NCBI GenBank assembly: GCA_038849555.1
Contig: JAWCMT010000015.1
Coordinates: 1 to 32,846, forward strand
Direction: 5' to 3'
DNA from: JAOAIV01 sp038849555
GTDB lineage: Archaea > Thermoproteota > Bathyarchaeia > Bathyarchaeales > Bathycorpusculaceae
DNA length: 32,846 nucleotides
Position 1 is the first letter of the stretch; every line of letters starts with the position of its first letter. The position numbers and the translations under genes were made by a program. A model generated the notes under the pieces. The model saw only the letters and a program-made list of their open reading frames with translations, had not been told where the DNA came from and ran no database searches. This document shows, in pieces, positions 32,570 through 32,846 of the stretch.

Positions 32570-32846
32570 TTACCGTTTTCTGAGCATCAACACTATGACC
32601 ACGCCGACAACTACAATTGCGACGATAACGCCGATTATTCCTGGCACTAAGTAAATGTCAGCTATCGATGCGGGCGTTGGTGTTGGCTCTGGAGATGCGG
32701 GCGGTGCTTCTTCTACGTACACGGCGGTTTCGGCGTGTGAGCCCCAATAGGACTTGGAGCCTGCAAATCTAGCGACGATGGTGTATTTGCCTGGTACTGG
32801 CGGTTCGAATGTTGCGCTGTAGAAGCCGCTGCCATCCGTAGTGGCC
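32570..32846 (-). CDS. PQQ-like propeller-family protein, C-terminal part (runs off window)
   Basis: Ninety-one codons are visible to the TAA at 32570-32572. They encode the end of the Ig-like domain (ATFEPPVPGKYTIVARFAG), the EEAPP...TPTPAS linker, one hydrophobic helix and the LRKR end shared with the genes at 4685 and 29066. It is therefore the fourth family member in this window. The rest is beyond the right edge. Confidence 0.85.
   Translation of the reverse strand, partial: ATTDGSGFYSATFEPPVPGKYTIVARFAGSKSYWGSHAETAVYVEEAPPASPEPTPTPASIADIYLVPGIIGVIVAIVVVGVVIVLMLRKR

Noticed and set aside
32801..32810. GGTTCGAAT resembling a tRNA T-loop
   Set aside because: It lies inside a propeller coding sequence with no acceptor stem. 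I saw no tRNA or rRNA gene in the window.

Overview
This window looks like a scaffold from an uncultured archaeon. Archaeal or archaeal/eukaryotic-type genes include a histone, ribosomal protein eS17, a CTP-type riboflavin kinase, two deoxyhypusine-synthase-family genes, a proteasome beta subunit, an ADP-forming acyl-CoA synthetase subunit, and the neighbour set enolase / uS2 / MEMO. Several starts are led by GGAG or GGTGA sites, and others have TATA boxes and look leaderless. Bathyarchaeia or a nearby TACK lineage is my best guess, because of the inactive-type proteasome beta subunit plus many secreted PQQ-like propellers; this is inference. Three runs of exactly ten N (5958, 18475, 26936) are assembly joins.

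Layout. 1-1272 (minus): N-terminal part of a secreted PQQ-like propeller. 1609-4552: a small unknown gene, a DEAD-box helicase, and a minus-strand pair (membrane protein plus winged helix). 4685-7210: a second propeller gene with a frameshift and an N gap. 7211-7646: two tandem copies of a 110-nt structured element. 7647-9958: Ogt, a small zinc-ribbon protein, the proteasome beta subunit and an AMMECR1 protein. 9971-14136: a glycosyltransferase, then enolase, uS2 and MEMO. 14204-16108 (minus): an ABC-2 permease and a decayed ABC ATPase. 16409-18017: an RLAN-domain protein overlapping a RimK-like ATP-grasp ligase. 18196-19345: a NosD-like beta-helix protein with a stop in its signal peptide. 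19441-21440: two tail-to-tail deoxyhypusine-synthase-family genes. 21672-24892: a small unknown gene, riboflavin kinase, acyl-CoA synthetase and a CofE-like protein. 25011-28415 (minus): SAM hydrolase, membrane protein, MoaD/SAMP-like protein, unknown gene, eS17 and TatD. 28573-28794: histone. 28908-29002: a third copy of the structured element. 29066-31528 (minus): an intact third propeller, divergent from a TrmB-type regulator at 31678-32493. 32570-32846: C-terminus of a fourth propeller.

The main unexplained signal is the structured element. Three copies (two of 110 nt, one of 95 nt) follow the stop codons of two paralogous propeller genes by about 62 nt. Their ends are conserved while the inner stem changes by paired substitutions, as expected for a folded RNA or a palindromic DNA element. 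The 3' flank between stop codon and element is also more alike between the paralogues than their coding ends are. Other points of interest are a proteasome beta subunit with Ala in place of the catalytic Thr, the decayed ABC ATPase (ATA start, Walker B Asp/Glu changed to Asn/stop), the split RLAN/ATP-grasp pair, and palindromes that look like operators for the propeller genes.
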